A stretch of 64,000 bases of DNA from Bostrychus sinensis (Eukaryota > Chordata > Actinopteri > Gobiiformes > Eleotridae): the NCBI GenBank assembly GCA_020698575.1, contig CM036245.1:9507718-9571717 (forward strand). The letters run 5' to 3'. Shown piece after piece: positions 45,911 to 57,569 of this stretch (the stretch's first letter is position 1; every line of letters begins with the position of its first letter). Position numbers and translations under genes: made by a program. The notes under the pieces were generated by a model, which worked only from the letters and a program-made list of their open reading frames with translations, was not told where the DNA came from and made no database searches.

Positions 45911-46293
45911 AGGGCGGCACAATATTTAGGTTATACAATGAAATAATTATTGTGGTATAGGAAAATGCCATAATTCTATAGCAAAAAGAAAAAAAAACTG
46001 TCATGTTCTTCTATTTTAAAGAAATGTGCACTTTTCAAAATGGACTTAAAAGAAAATATAATAGTTTAGTTGCAATTTAGTGCTAAACCTAGAGGTGGTT
46101 TCGGCTTTCTAAGTTTTGATTTAGCCCCAGTTTTGAGTCCAGAGCCTTGTATCTCTTCTTAAATTAAAATCCAACTTTTTCTCTGTCTTTGGCGTTGAGG
46201 AGGGTATGCATGCAAATATCACCATTCATATTGTTATTGAAACATTAACAGAGTTATAGCAAAGTGCATGTTTTTCCAATAACATGCCACCCT
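45911..46293. mobile_element. MITE with AGGGCGGCAC termini
   Basis: AGGGCGGCACAATATT at the left and AACATGCCACCCT at the right, an imperfect inverted repeat. Flanks are TTAAATT and AATTTAA. 383 bp, non-coding. Confidence 0.6.
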
Positions 46294-46374
46294 AATTTAA
46301 ATGTTGGGAATCCCATGGCTGACCATCTCTTTATGACAAATCAAAGTCAGGTCTGAAATTTATATTAACTCCAG

Positions 46375-46954
46375 CTTGGACTGGGCGATAAATCGAATTA
46401 ATTCAAATAATTAGCATTTTAAATTTTGGACAATGTCTAAAATAGCAAAATCATAAAATTGAATTTTGCAGAAATAGCGTCCTCCAAGCGTTGCACTGTT
46501 TCTTTTGTTATGGCTAATGCTGCTGCTAGCTCCAGAGCAGTTTAACACACTGATAATCTCAGAGAAAGAAGTCCATTTACCTCTGTAATATCCATGTTTG
46601 GATGGGACTCATAGTGTGATGTGCAGCAGCAGCTGTAACTTACGTGTCTTTGTTTATGTATGCCTAGTATGGTGTAAAACTAAAAGACATTGATGTCACT
46701 GTTAGAGTAATGCACTTTGCTGCTGCCTTGCTGTATTTCTAGGATAAACATTTAGAATATATAGCCTAGCTAAAAAAAAAAAAAAAAACACTATACAATA
46801 ATGTCACTTAAAAATTGTAAACCTACATTTTAATAGCTATTTATGCCAACAAGAGAAAACAATTGATTCAAATTGCAAATTGTCTGAGAAATGAAAAAAA
46901 AAATAAATGAAAGAAAATTTTAGACTTTATTTTTTAGACATATTGCCCAGCCCT
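46375..46954. mobile_element. hAT-type MITE with 8-bp target duplication
   Basis: AACTCCAG at 46367-46374 and 46955-46962. Ends CTTGGACTGGGCGATA and TATTGCCCAGCCCT. 580 bp, AT-rich, non-coding. Confidence 0.85.
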
Positions 46955-47414
46955 AACTCCAGCCACATGTCATAAACTGCTTCTCTGAGTTGTGATTAGC
47001 ACTTAGACTTTTGCACTCGGAGACGTCCCTTCCATGTTAAACTAGAAAAATCAGGTCAACACATTTACAACATATCCAAACACTATAAAGAAATGTAAAG
47101 GCCCAGGGTTCACATTAGCACTAGCATTAGCATACTGGCATTAGCACATTAGCAAGCAGAGGTCGTCCTAGCATTAGCATTTTAGCAAACAGAAGTGCAG
47201 AAGTGTGCCGTTCTTTTGAAGTGGCAGGATGCATAGCCTTACGAGGAGTTAAAAAATGAAGTTATAGGTTTCCCGCATAGGAACAATGGCTACATAAATA
47301 GTAGTTAAACCTCTGACCTCTCTGTTCAACCCTCTGATGACTGTGTAGACTTTCTATATTCACACTTGAGAGTCAGTTCAAGGACTAAATCCAGGACTAT
47401 ACCAAAGACCAAAT

Positions 47415-48755
47415 GAAGAGGGCCAGCTTTGAAGATGTGCAGAGGTCCAAGGGCCAAACAGTCCCTCATGATTTTTACTAGGAATGGAACGCACACAGTA
47501 TTTTCTTTTCAAAAGCCAAATAATTATAATTTCTATTCTTTGACAACAAAATGTAAAACCAATTCAAACAAAATAACATAAAAACTATGCCCTAGGTCAG
47601 CTATTTCTCCAAAGTCGAGTGTGTTTGCTAAAAATAGTTTAAAGTATGCTAGGTGATGGCACACCTTTTTTGCCTATTTTCACTTATTTTAGTTTTTTTT
47701 TTTTTTTAGTCGGGGCTGTTTTTTTCTTTGCTGATCACCAGAGCCTACCTCACCTGTGCGCCGCCCTCGTCTCTCTCTCGCTCTGGCTCCCACTCTCCAG
47801 CTCTCTCCTCGCTCTCATGCACACTCGTGAGCTGCGATGGCTCCCCCTGTCATGCTGCGGGCCCACTCCAGGCATGTGTAGCACCTTTTTGTTAGCTTTA
47901 GCTTATATTTGACCTGGGGAGACCGGCTGTCCTGTTTCCGCTTTTCTTTTGTTTAGGGCTTAGTTTCGGGTTGTTTTACGTTAGGTTAGGGGTAGACTAC
48001 AGCCCTATAGGGGTTGGCTTGTCCACTGCACTGTCCTTATGTTTTGTTGGGCCAGCTTCCCAGTGTCCACCTTTCTTTTGATACTTTGAGCACGGGGATT
48101 TTGTTTGAGGGGTTTTGTTTAGTTAAAGAAAAACTAAAGAAACGCAACAAAACCAAGAAAAAACAAGTCCTCTTTAAATATGTTCACCTTTTGGGTCTTA
48201 ACATAATTAATGGGGGCTCGTCATAACTAAAACCCTTTGTGTGCATAGGCCTTTTGATAAGTTATTTTTGTTATTTTGTTGGTACCTTGTTTTGTACACG
48301 TAACTTTGTAGCCTTTTGATAAGTTACCTTTGGCATTTTGTTGGTAACTTCTGTTGTGGCACTTTGTGTGGTCCATCTTTATATTTGTAAGTAGGCCTGG
48401 ATGTTACGTGTTTGGTGTGAGTTTGCGAGATTAAGCTTGGATATTTTCAATTTATCTTTATATACTTATTATAGATGACCTCTGAGGCCTCCCCCCTGCA
48501 GTGCCTTCACGGCCCCCCACTTTGGGAACCACTGCCCTAGGTAGTACGTTTTTTTTTTTTTAGCTCAGCCTGATTTTAATGTTTCTAATAGTTCAAAACA
48601 GAAAAAACTCACTGTGACCTTTAATACCAATGTAACACTGTATGAAAGTGCTGGTGGGCCATTAGTCATAGATTTTTTCATAGAAGCTGAGGGCCATATG
48701 GAGTCTTGCCCCGTGCCACAAATGGACCCCGGGCCACACTTTGGGCATGTCTGAT
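47415..48755 (-). repeat. Composite dispersed repeat, copy 2, with a ~790-bp insertion
   Basis: Reverse complement of 6190-6800: GGGCCAGCTTTGAAGATGTG, …, CTCTGAGGCCTCCCCCCTGC, GGGAACCACTGCC, CACAAATGGACCCCGGG. At AGTTTAAAGTA (47647) the match breaks and resumes at ATTTTCAATTTATC (48438). Confidence 0.8.
47648..48437 (+). mobile_element. Insertion of unknown type, LTR-like features
   Basis: Present here and absent from the paralogous copy at about 6530. At 48208 a stretch TGGGGGCTCGTC resembles a tRNA-Pro primer-binding site, shortly after TCTTAACA. Two ~50-bp units with CCTTTTGATAAGTTA lie downstream (48250, 48313). It could be an LTR plus leader of an LTR retroelement, but no second LTR or coding region is seen. 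Confidence 0.4.
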
Positions 48756-50730
48756 CTAGGCTTAACCAGAAACAACATGTAGCAATATCGAGTTACCACA
48801 ACTCACAAAAATCCATCATGTTAGACTCAAGGTTATCTGTAAACATAAAAACAATCGAGAATGTCACGAGCTGGTGCTTCATCAAATCAAATGCCATGTT
48901 ACTGGTCTTCAGCACTGATTGAATACTGCCAGTGTCAGCTCAGGAATTCCTAATATCCCAGCGGCACACGCCATAGTCCCATTTACCACCGGGACGACTG
49001 AGGTGAGAGAAGTGTGTCGTAGAACAAAGAGGTGTGAGCGGAGTGTGTCTTTGAAGAGGAGACAAGGGCAGACAGTTCCCACAGACACAGCTCATCCATA
49101 AAACCTGAGTTTAAATGACAAAGACAAACGTAACAGACCCTACCATGAGAGAAGTACTCAGATAAGCATTTACAACAGTAGTGTTCTCTTCTATTCATTA
49201 TTATGGGTGAGCAAACTAAGAATATTAAATATGACATTTATAGATGGCAAAACTAAATTGTTGTCAAGGGCGATTTTAGGGCTAGAGATTTAGGGGTGCT
49301 GAGGTCATTGTCAGCCAAGAAAAGGTAATTAAAATAAGCATTTAACACTAGATACAACCAGAGATTATGTTAACTGAGAATTTTCCATCATTGACGGATT
49401 ATTTATAGGTTTTATGGAAATTTGTGAAGGTCGAACAAAAAAAAGAGAAGGAAGGTGGAGTTGCAATTCCCAGTTCTGTCCAGAAGGATTAAATCACTAT
49501 TTGCCATAGTTTAGCCATTGCCTCAGCTTCATATACTACTTACTTCTTGGACTGGACTTCCATACTAAAACTAAAACATCCAAAAACCCTACAACAATGT
49601 GGATTACGACTAAGCCGTGCTCTGCAGTCTGTGGCCTGCAAAGTCTGAAGATGAGCACAACACTGTGGTGCAGTGAGTTTTAAGGTTCCAATAAACACAT
49701 GCCCTTCTCCTTTTGCTTTCGCTTCTTTTTAGTCACTACCGTGGAGCGCGCAGTCTTCTCCCCGTAAAACCAGACTGGCTTCCATCCTGTGACCTTCACT
49801 GTGTTTATCTGTAGCTTTAATACACCTCGAATAAAAGAACAAACCACTGTGACTTACTTCCCATGTGCCCTGGGAAGACAATTGGGAAATAAAGCAGCGC
49901 ATTCAGAGTGCGTCCAGTAAGGTTCTCTCCGCGTAAGCAAAGTCAGATATGGACAGAGGTTTACCGGGTCCTGGCTAAAAGGAGCTTAGCACGTTTCCAA
50001 ATACACACGCTGCTTTGGCTCTGTGCTGCTCTGTGCACACTGAGAATTTAATGGGGAACATCTAAAGGTAGGCGACGCACAGTGCATACAGCCATACAGT
50101 ACAGCACAGCTGCAGATGCCACTGGTCTGAGGCAGCGTACCCTGGACCTCTAAAAGAGCTAGAGGAAAAAGTGTGTAAATTCTGCATTTTGGCGTATTCA
50201 GGGCTCACCAGGCTACGTCAGGGGGAGAGCTGTGTTGTTTTGCTGCCGCTAAATGACTCACGAGCGTGCAATATTGTATTTTAGACGCATTAGAACTGAT
50301 AATGGATTAAAGTAATTTTTATGGCATTTACATATTAGTAGCCTATTCTCATTAATAAAATTGTATTGTGGTCATTTTTAATTAATCATATTAATATGGA
50401 CGTATACAATGACTGACAAAAATGGCTCATGGCGGAATTTTTACGGCCCTGTCCGTCAAAATTACAGCAATTATCTCTAGCGAAACCTCTGGATACAACA
50501 TAGATGTGATTTCCTATATTATGCTACCTTTTTATAGAGTTGTAGCTGTCTATAGTTTCGGATTATGGGTAGCCTAGTAGAAAAATTAAAAATGTTAAGG
50601 CTAAGTTTATAAAAATGTATCTCTGTGAGCTATGTCAGTAGCTTTGTCAGTATTGGCACTGTATATTTTTATACTGTGTACTAAAATCACTTTGTCACTG
50701 GGTTACATCATGGGTGTGACAACATCTCGC
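48756..50730. other. No gene recognised
   Basis: Mixed unclassified sequence; if timm50 extends upstream of the window this is intron. I saw no exon for the TIMM50 N-terminus (membrane anchor or presequence) on the minus strand here. Confidence 0.45.
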
Positions 50731-51274
50731 ACTCTCATGGTCTCGCACGCTCATGATCTCGCACTCTCATGATCACGCACTCTCATGATCACGCACTCTC
50801 ATGATCACGCACTCTCATGATCACGCACTCTCATGATCACGCACTCTCATGATCACGCACTCTCATGGTCTCGCACTCTCATGGTCACGCACTCTCATGG
50901 TCACGCACTCTCATGGTCACGCACTCTCATGGTCACGCACTCTCATGGTCACGCACGCTCATGGTCACGCACGCTCATGGTCTCGCACGCTCATGGTCTC
51001 GCACGCTCATGGTCTCGCACTCTCATGGTCTCGCACTCTCATGGTCTCGCACGCTCATGATCACGCACGCTCATGGTCTCGCACGCTCATGATCACGCAC
51101 GCTCATGGTCTCGCACGCTCATGGTCTCGCACGCTCATGGTCTCGCACGCTCATGGTCTCGCACGCTCATGATCTCGCACGCTCATGATCACGCACACTC
51201 ATGATCTCGCACGCTCATGGTCTCGCACGCTCATGGTCTCGCACGCTCATGATCTCGCACGCTCATGATCTCGG
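50731..51274 (+). repeat. 16-bp minisatellite, about 34 copies
   Basis: Consensus (A/T)CGCAC(T/G)CTCATG(A/G)TC with three variable sites. Left third mostly ACGCACTCTCATGATC, middle ACGCACTCTCATGGTC, right TCGCACGCTCATGGTC with mixed copies. All three + frames stay open because 16 is not a multiple of 3, giving false His/Ser/Trp-rich ORFs. Confidence 0.97.
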
Positions 51275-52680
51275 AGGATCAAAATGTTACAATAAATCTA
51301 GTAATCTAAGGATCAGGTTTGGTTTGCACTTTTTACAGGCAGTAGTATTGCATAAATTTCAAATAGAAGTAAATATCATTCATTACAAGTTGGTTTTAAA
51401 AATGCACCTAAATAGTTTTGCATTTTTTGATTTTCAGATGAAAACTAAAACTAATAAAATTTATTAGTTGTGTAAAATACATATTTCAATACTGTAAAAT
51501 CTCACCTCATCTTGTTAACCCAGTCTCGTGGGATTTGTGTCTTGTCACAACCTTAAGGATTATTGGTGACTGATGGATTAAACCTGAGCAAATGCTGTAT
51601 TTTATTTACTCTTTAGTTTAAATGCTAATCTTATATGCTAATTGCTTTAACCCTTTGGAATAGTTGTGCGCATTTTACGTGCTTTTCATTTTTTGTCTTT
51701 TGATAATTTTGCCTGTGTTCATGCAAATGGCAGCTCAGCCCCTACAGAAAGTAAACAATATGCTGCATACAAAAAATACTCATTTGCTATCAATAATGAG
51801 ATCAGATGTATGTGACAAAAAGTAGGTAAATGAAAGTAAAATATAAAAATTTATAATACTTTTTTAAGCGACAAATGAAAAACGCATTTTATAAGTTTAA
51901 TGTTCTGAACACGACCAATAATATAAGTGTGGTTAAATGGTGAAATAAAACCCTTATAGTACTAATGCCTGTGTTTTCTCACTGGACTCTGACATTACTC
52001 GCATGGAGTAGATTGGTTGTCAGCTGACAAAGCCCATGATTTTTCATTTTTTGCACTATTTGGTGACTAGTTCCTCTAATCTCCTTCAGTTTGGTCTCCA
52101 GGTTTCTTCTTTTTTTTAGGATTTTTTCCTTACCAAGGAGGAGGGTCTAAGGACAGGGGACGTCCTGGGACTGTTTTGTGTAGTTATTGTTTATGTCTGT
52201 TTGTGTGTTCATGTTTGATTGTGTGACTAACGCTGAATTCACACTGAATGCATTGTGTCCTGTACGACCTCCACAACAAAGAGATGCCAGTCAAGTTGTA
52301 GGAAAACTAGCTGCTAATTAGCCCAGGATTAAATGTTAAATGAGATTCCCTTCTTTGATAGACCAGGAGCCGCCACTGGTAACAGCCTCCCACAGTGGAG
52401 TCCAGTGCGGGACGTAATGAATACTTCAAAGGGCACACTCCAGCCTCATTAGGGCCCTTTTGTCTACCACTTCCTGCTCCTACGGCCTTTGAAGGAACAG
52501 TTTTATTCACTGCAAGTCCAACTGGGGTTCACACATCAACGGCACACTTCACCACTCACTTCAGCACCATTTAAAACCATTTTTATAGTACTCTTTCCCA
52601 CGACCACGCCACTATTAGTTTAGCCTCATCTAAACAAACAGCAATTAAACCTTTATCAAAATGGAAAGAATGTCTTGAAG
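51275..52680. other. No gene recognised
   Basis: AT-rich. 52080-52230 resembles generic retroelement 3' sequence but cannot be assigned. Confidence 0.4.
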
Positions 52681-52681
52681 G

Positions 52682-53375
52682 AGGGCTGCACAACATTCAA
52701 AAATATGCAATAACTGTGTTGAATATTGCAATAATGATATGATAGGTGATATCTGAACAGTCTTAATGAAGATACAAAGAGATAAAAGACTCTGGTTACA
52801 CTGGTCAACACTGGGGCTAAACTAAAACTTACAAAAGACTAAACCATGTCTAAATATGGGACAAAATCATGTTAATTCATTCATCCATTCATTCATTTAT
52901 TCCCGTTAGGGGTCGTGGGTGACTGGAGCCTATCCCAGTAACTTTGGGCCTTAGGCGGGGTACACCCTGGACAGGAGCCAGCTTGTCGCAGGGCTATGTT
53001 AATTAATTTTTTTATTTGGCCATAACATAATTTTAAAGCCTCTAGTCACTTGCAATATATTTAGCAGTATTTTCCACAGATTTCTCTTGAGGCCTGGCAC
53101 TGGTAATCCTTAATAAAATATTTTTATAACATATGCACATGAATGTAAATCAGTTTCTCTATTTAATCTTTCATGAGCCATTTTTAGCATGGTATACGTT
53201 TTTTTAATCTAAAAGAAGCCAATTTACTGTCCAGCTTGGTTTGGGGGAAAAGATTAGACTATGGTGGGCCTCCGTAGTCTAACTGATGGAAAACACTGTT
53301 TAGTTTCTTATGTTACAGATGTTTGCCAATGTAACGATAATGATAAATTTACAATATACAATATTGTGCAGCCCT
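52682..53375. mobile_element. AGGGCTGCAC-type MITE, copy 3, with nested insertion
   Basis: AGGGCTGCACAACATT at the left and AATATTGTGCAGCCCT at the right. Interior carries GACTAAACCATGTCTAAATA as in the other copies of this terminus family. Confidence 0.8.
52878..52995 (+). mobile_element. Short insertion with 9-bp target duplication
   Basis: ATGTTAATT on both sides (52869-52877, 52996-53004). Body has CATTCATTCAT then GGGTGACTGGAGCCTATCCC, CGGGGTACACCCTGGACAGG and GTCGCAGGGC, a very common fish repeat segment. Confidence 0.8.
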
Positions 53376-53604
53376 AAAAGGAAGTATTAGTAGTATTATT
53401 AAAACTACAACATTTGGAAGCTAGTATTTTGTATTTGCATATTATACAGTTCTAGTTTAGACCTAGACTGGGTCTTAGAGTACAACACCAGTTATAATCA
53501 GACCAAGGCAATGATTTATATTTCTCTACCAGAAATAAACCAGAACTGACCAGGTCAAAACCAGGGCCTGGTTTAAACCTGGTTAGTTCTGTTATAGCCC
53601 TAAT

Positions 53605-53652
53605 CTAGGACTAATCTAGGACTAATCTAGGACTAATCTAGGACTAAACAAG
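53605..53652 (-). repeat. Short 11-bp array (CTAATCTAGGA)
   Basis: Four to five identical 11-bp units beside a CTGGTTTAAACCTGG stretch. A young, small array of the same motif family. Confidence 0.8.
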
Positions 53653-53674
53653 GGGTGTAAAGAAAATGTAAACA

Positions 53675-54190
53675 TTGAACAATATTGTGTGTTGTTACTG
53701 TATACAAGGCATGCTTTAATTTTTAAATTTGCTTTATTTTGAAACCAGCGCACTGCGTTTCTCTACTTCCGCTGTCTATTTTTACAGAGTGTAAACAAAC
53801 AGCGGTAAAGTAATTAGCGAGAGAAATGTCAGCTAAAATTTGTTTCCTTGTGTTTTTAAAGTTTAGAACATGTTTCAACATTAATCCATCTGCTGTGACA
53901 GAGATCCGGACTCTTTCACAAATTAAACAACAAGGCTGGGACAACACAGCGATGCACCGGTGAGGCGTGTGTTAGTGTGTCAGATGACAAATGGCAGTTT
54001 TGTGGGAGTTACCTCATTAAAGCTGGGACTATAACTGAACAATTCACAACGTTATAAACATGAATATACTTCACAGCATTTAAAAAAAAAAGTTCACTTT
54101 CTTCTAATTGAATATAAACCATTTAAAACGTTAAACAGTCTCTGAGGTATCGCCAGTTCACTCTAGCAATATAAAATCGTATTGTGATGA
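53675..54190 (+). repeat. Dispersed repeat, copy 1 of a direct pair
   Basis: Matches 60690-61700 over its length (GTAAACAAACAGCGGTAAAG, GTAATTAGCGAG, GATGCACCGGTGAG, TGTGTTAGTGTG). This copy has no hAT insertion at GGTGAG|GCGTG. Probably the interior of an old DNA element. Confidence 0.8.
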
Positions 54191-54199
54191 AAGCGTTGA

Positions 54200-54382
54200 T
54201 TTACACCCATAGGCTAAACCAAGAATAAACTGTACCTAAACCAGGATTAAGCAACCAGAGCAGGATTAAAACTGGAACAAAACTGACTGCAAATTATACT
54301 AAATCAGCAACTCGAACTGCAAAAGAGTACCGCCAGTCCATGTCCCACGACTGGTACCCATACCACAGTTTGAGAATCACTG
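54200..54382 (-). mobile_element. hAT-like terminus with 11-bp-motif units (locus 5)
   Basis: GCTAAACCAAGAATAAACTG … CAACCAGAGCAGGATTAAAA … ACGACTGGTACCCATACCAC then AGTTTGAGAATCACTG. Same order as 12476-12715 and the reverse of 4169-4330. Confidence 0.7.
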
Positions 54383-54779
54383 ATTGAGGGTTTAGTCCTG
54401 GGTCTAATCCAGGTTTAATCCTGAGTTTAGAGCTGTTTTGGTTCTGACTTTGGCCAAGCTGTAGTAAAGGACAGTACTGGTTTAGTTCTGATGTAAACCT
54501 GGTTTCAGTAGGAATATAGGAGTACAGTAGGAGTATAGTCAGGGACTTAACTATACTTACATCAATACAGTGCAGCATTATAAGATCCAATTAGGAAACG
54601 TTTAGACCACAACACATTTTGCAGAATCTGTAAAGGTTTGATTACGGTTTGGCCTTTCGTTTACACAAGGACAGGGATTCCTTTTTCAGAATTGTAATCT
54701 GGAAAACCGTTATCTTTTGGTGTTTGGGTCTCACAGTTTACTCATACTAATTATTGTTTTCTTCACACCTCAGGGTTTT

Positions 54780-55035
54780 CGTGTAAATGCAAATCGCAGG
54801 CGTTTTCCTGGCCGGTGTTGTCATGTAAACGGGCCCTCAGCCACGACTGTAAACCCTCGAGGGTCCTCTGCACTTTCATTTCCCGCCAAAACTCTCACCT
54901 CTGAACAAGACCCGCACACTTGACGTCTACCCGCAAATGCATCCACATCTGAGACATGAAAGACCAGCTCCTGTCGCTCACGGGCCCTAATTCCCCGAGA
55001 ACCACTGGACCAGGCCAAGACCGCACCAAGACCAG
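54780..55035 (-). repeat. Three-copy dispersed repeat, copy a
   Basis: Reverse complement shares GACAGGAGCTGGTCTTTCAT, GTCTCAG.TGT.GATGCATTTGC and TCGAGGGTTTACAGT with 55487-55690 and 59632-59860. Confidence 0.8.
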
Positions 55036-55134
55036 GCGCTCCACAAAATCAAACTGAACTAAAACCTAATAATAATACCAATTATTGCCCAATACTCATG
55101 GCTTTTTACTCTCAAATATTTGGCTCTTTAAAAG

Positions 55135-55335
55135 GTCTAACATAGGCCCATACCAAGGTCTAAACCAAGGAATAAAATAGGAAATCTCCCCAGGAAACTG
55201 CATTTGCTAATAAAATTCAAAACAAGGACTAAGATCAGGACCTAATCAGAACTAAGCAGTGATTTTTGCATTGACTCTAGACTGGCTCTAAATTAAACAA
55301 AATCAGAACTGACTCCTGACTGAGTACCACCAGAA
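55135..55335 (-). repeat. Degenerate hAT/11-bp-motif element (locus 6, truncated)
   Basis: Scattered GGTCTAAACCAAGG, GGACCTAATCAG units, ending GAGTACCACCAGAAGAAGCC, as in locus 2 just before its terminus; the terminus itself is missing. Confidence 0.55.
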
Positions 55336-55486
55336 GAAGCCAAGATTTATCCTAGGTTTTAGCCCATGATTTAGTCCAGGTTTAGGTACAGGATTTAGTC
55401 CAGCCATAGTCCATACCTGTTCCTCTTTATAGTAAACTTTAGTGTGAGAATGGACGGCTTTCACTTGTCCATGTTATGGTTTGATC

Positions 55487-55690
55487 TTGTGGAGAGTCTG
55501 GTCTTGATCCGGTCCAGTGGTTCTCGGGGGAAAAAGGGGCCGTTAGCGACAGGAGCTGGTCTTTCATGTCTCAGCTGTCGATGCATTTGCGGACAGATGT
55601 CAAGTGTGCCGGTCTCATTCAGAGGTGAAGATTTTGGCGGGAAACAGACGTGGAGAAGACACTCGAGGGTTTACAGTGGCAGCATTTGGT
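55487..55690 (+). repeat. Three-copy dispersed repeat, copy b
   Basis: Same core as 54780-55035 in the opposite orientation. The ORFs crossing it are not shared in frame among the three copies. Confidence 0.8.
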
Positions 55691-55699
55691 CTCACTATA

Positions 55700-56285
55700 C
55701 ACCCCATTTTTACAACACACCGTGACTTGGCTTATAGTGCGATTAAGTCCTCTTTTGAGAGAAAAAATAACTATTTCCCGTGCTCTGGGACAGCATTCAG
55801 CCTAAAAAAGCTATTATTAAACCTGACTTTTTGTATTGCAAAATGCTGCAAAACTTGGTTAATTTACTCAGTAATTGTGGTTTCATTTATAAATATCCAC
55901 AGCAGGACTTTGACTCTACAGAACAACACACAATTCTGTCTGAAAAACAAGTTCTTTAATTGCCAAATTTCTTGTTGAAAATGCACAAGAAGACCAAAGA
56001 GACCAAAACATCTGACAAACTAGTTATCTGTTGATAGGTAGAAAAGCAGACATTAAATCTAACTTAGTTCTTGGCGCTAAATCCTAATAAACTTGGGAAT
56101 TTTACTTGGTAATAATGGTTTCATTTATAAACAATAATAGCAATACTTCCATTTTGGATTCCAATGGCAGACACCTCAATTAAGTCAGAAAAACAAGTTC
56201 CCTTGTTGCCAAATGTCTGGTCCAAAAAGCACATAAATGCTCCATAAGCAACACCTGTCAAACTTAACCCACAGCCTCCTAAAGC
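55700..56285. other. No gene; short local repeat
   Basis: 55855-55980 and 56100-56230 are diverged tandem copies (TGGTTTCATTTATAAA, GAAAAACAAGTTC, TTGCCAAAT). Otherwise unclassified. Confidence 0.5.
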
Positions 56286-56289
56286 CCCT

Positions 56290-56886
56290 TTAGGTCACTG
56301 GGACACATTTAAAAATATAAAACATGAACAAAAAAAAATTTATATTTTTTTGTTTTGTTTTTTAACCATTAACCCCTGTCCTCATCACAGAGAGCAAAAT
56401 TATTTAATTTTCTTATTTTTAACCTCCTAAATGCCGGTTTGTTTGCATTATTCCACACATTCATAAACAAAACAAGCATTATTTAATATTTAAAGATGCA
56501 ACATGTTTTTTGTTTGTGCAGGGATTACCAGTCCTGGACAGGTCTCTGATTAATCATAACACTGATTTAAATACACTTTTACTTTTTGTGCCGTTACAAA
56601 AAAGGACAGAAAATCACACTCTTCCTCCTGCTGCCCTAAGAGAGCTGGCCTACAGTCATTATTATATAATAAATGAATTATAAAAGGGAATTATCTTCTA
56701 CAATTCAATGAGAAAATGGTGGATGGGGTGGCATTTTTCTTTTTTTTGTGTGTGTGTGTTTTAATTTTTTTAGTAGATTCTGACAGAGTTACAGAGGAAT
56801 TAACAATACTTCACATTTCTGTATTGCAAAGGCAGTAAAATGAAAATAAGTGATTTTAATGTAAGATATAAGAAAATATAAGAAGT
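56290..56886 (-). repeat. Inverted copy of the 15.6-16.9 kb TTAA element, without its MITE
   Basis: Matches 16334-16880 in reverse. Extends across the place where the CCGTATTTTCC MITE sits in the other copy. Confidence 0.75.
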
Positions 56887-57074
56887 GGGGGTTTAACGGT
56901 ACACAAGGTTGTAGTGTATTGTTTCGGTATGACACAGTCAGTTGGGTCCACTTGTGCACTGTTTCGATAGTATTTATAATTAAATTTCATGATTTAGAGC
57001 CGACATGGCAGAACTAAATTTCAAATGTGAGTTTTTGCACAGATGCTATACATATTACTATGGCGACGCAAAGC

Positions 57075-57568
57075 TACACTACATTTGCAAAAGTATTAGC
57101 TCCCCTGCATTTACACACATATGAACTTAAGTGACATCCCATAATAATCCATAGGGTTTAATATGACATGGGCCCACTCTTTGCATTTATCTACGTCAGA
57201 CATCTACAGTGTCTACACTGATGCTGCAGAGAAGGCCTGGCTCGCAGTCTTCGCTCTAATTCATCCCAAAGTTGTTCTGTCAGGTTGAGGTCAGGACTCA
57301 GGTTCAGTCAAGTTCTTCCACACCAAACTCACTCATCCAGGTCTTTATGGACCGTGCTTTGTGCTCTGGTGCAGTCGTGTTGGAACAGGAAGTGGCCATC
57401 CCCAAACTGTTCCCACAAAGTTGGGAGCATGGAATTGTCCAAAATCTCTTGGTGCTGAAGCTTTCAGAGTTCCTTTCACTGGAACTAAGCTCCTGAAAAC
57501 AACCCCACACCATAATCCCAGTGCAGTTATTTGTTTGGGTGAGTGAATACTTTTGGAAATATAGTGTA
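57075..57568 (-). mobile_element. Tc1/mariner-like element nested in the hAT
   Basis: TACACTACATTTGCAAAAGT at the left and reverse complement TACACTATATTTCCAAAAGT at the right, with TA at both edges. Minus strand encodes KARSIKTWMSEFGVEELD and a degraded downstream block. The reading frame is broken. It sits just 5' of the BED finger. Confidence 0.85.
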
Positions 57569-57569
57569 T

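Noticed and set aside
47646..47912. 88-residue ORF with hydrophobic start
   Set aside because: Begins at the edge of the insertion at 47648 and runs through a poly(T) tract. No recognisable domain.
50833..51467. His/Ser/Trp/Arg-rich repeat proteins in all three frames
   Set aside because: A 16-bp repeat without a stop in any frame keeps all three open. Not a gene.
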